Below are positions 5,968-6,290 of a DNA stretch of 6,290 bases, one piece after another. Position numbers and translations under genes: made by a program. The stretch's first letter is position 1. Each line of letters begins with the position of its first letter. This DNA comes from Deltaproteobacteria bacterium (lineage in GTDB: Bacteria; Desulfobacterota; Desulfarculia; Adiutricales; Adiutricaceae), in assembly GCA_031267005.1 (NCBI GenBank), contig JAIRZX010000612.1:1-6290 (forward strand), given 5' to 3'. The notes beneath the pieces are model-generated. The model was not told where the DNA came from, did no database searches, and worked only from the letters and a program-made list of their open reading frames with translations.

Positions 5968-6180
5968 CGGCCGCCTTTTACGCCCGCCTCCTTGAGCGTC
6001 CGCCCGAAGCGGTTGGCGAACTGGCGGGCGAGGCCGGAGACTTAGACGCGGGCGTCGGTCCGCCTCCAGGCGCCGCCGGAGAAGGGCCTAAAGACAGGCT
6101 CCGGCTTGAGGCGGCTGAACACGCTCTAGATCACCGCAAGGCTGAGCCGAGGCCGCGGACGGATACGGCGGGGGAAGTCG
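5968..6180 (-). pseudogene. Probable remnant of an IS4/IS1634-type DDE transposase, C-terminal part
   Basis: Read on the minus strand, a frame passes through VFSRLKPEPVFRPF, then RRTDARV, VSGLA, QFAN and TLKEAGV. This order matches the C-terminal catalytic region of IS4-superfamily (IS1634-like) transposases, which run roughly IExxFRxLKxxLxxRPV, then RIxAHV, xxxLA and a later LKxxGI. The family's Glu-(6)-Lys spacing is kept: the Lys codon is at 6107-6105, and the position of the catalytic Glu is now a TAG stop (6128-6126), one base from GAG. A second stop, TAA (6044-6042), interrupts the conserved helix. Third codon positions in this frame are mostly G or C. No start, no N-terminal Asp motifs and no clear inverted terminal repeats are visible, so the element is inactive and truncated or continues decayed beyond the window. 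The assignment is by eye from motif order and could be wrong. The open plus-strand frame over the same DNA (5916-6248) is probably its antisense shadow. Confidence 0.4.
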
Positions 6181-6290
6181 TCACCGGTTACGAATTGGGG
6201 GGAACAGCCTTGCGTTTCCGGCTCTGCAGGAACGGGGGTGGAGGGTGAAGGAACCCAGATTTTCCTCCCGTACCGAAGGGGGCGCCCGCA

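Noticed and set aside
5916..6248. 110-codon plus-strand open frame with reasonable composition
   Set aside because: It lies antisense to the segment that matches transposase motifs, has no clear ribosome binding site, and I recognise no family. I kept it only as the alternative to the pseudogene call.

Overview
The window is dominated by one very large gene in an extremely GC-rich background (well over 65% GC by eye, with G or C at most third codon positions). It suggests a high-GC bacterium, probably Gram-negative, because the main product has an export signal followed by a long Pro/Ala linker. The sequence does not allow a taxonomic call; a deltaproteobacterial-type lineage is only a guess.

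Layout. Positions 1-490 are GC-rich with no convincing gene and include a striking G9/C10 homopolymer block. Positions 491-612 are an abrupt AT-rich island with a sigma70-like promoter and a 10-bp inverted repeat. A C-rich, G-poor leader (about 623-666) and a Shine-Dalgarno site (667-671) follow. Positions 681-5246 encode a 1521-residue TPR-CHAT protein. Its parts are an N-terminal signal peptide or anchor (about 1-49), a Pro/Ala/Ser-rich disordered stretch (about 50-210), a kinesin-light-chain-like TPR solenoid of about 14 units (about 211-850), and a conserved post-TPR helical segment (to about 893). Next come an acidic, repeat-bearing linker (about 895-1040), a helical neck (1042-1140), and a CHAT caspase-like peptidase domain (about 1143-1521) with candidate catalytic H1343 and C1388. 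Downstream there is a strong GC hairpin (5334-5362), a second AT-rich island (5388-5446), and GC-rich sequence without a clear gene. On the minus strand at about 5968-6180 lies what looks like the decayed C-terminal part of an IS4/IS1634-type DDE transposase, with stop codons in frame.

Biology. CHAT domains are cysteine peptidases of the caspase/separase clan. They are usually switched on by an attached sensor, and here the TPR solenoid is the obvious sensor or scaffold. No known partner is nearby: there is no gasdermin, no gRAMP/Cas7-11, no CRISPR array and no NTPase. The gene therefore looks monocistronic. The most noteworthy points are the predicted export of a CHAT protease, two G8 tracts in the TPR-CHAT linker where a one-base slip in either direction removes the CHAT domain, and a 66-bp in-frame tandem repeat in the same linker.
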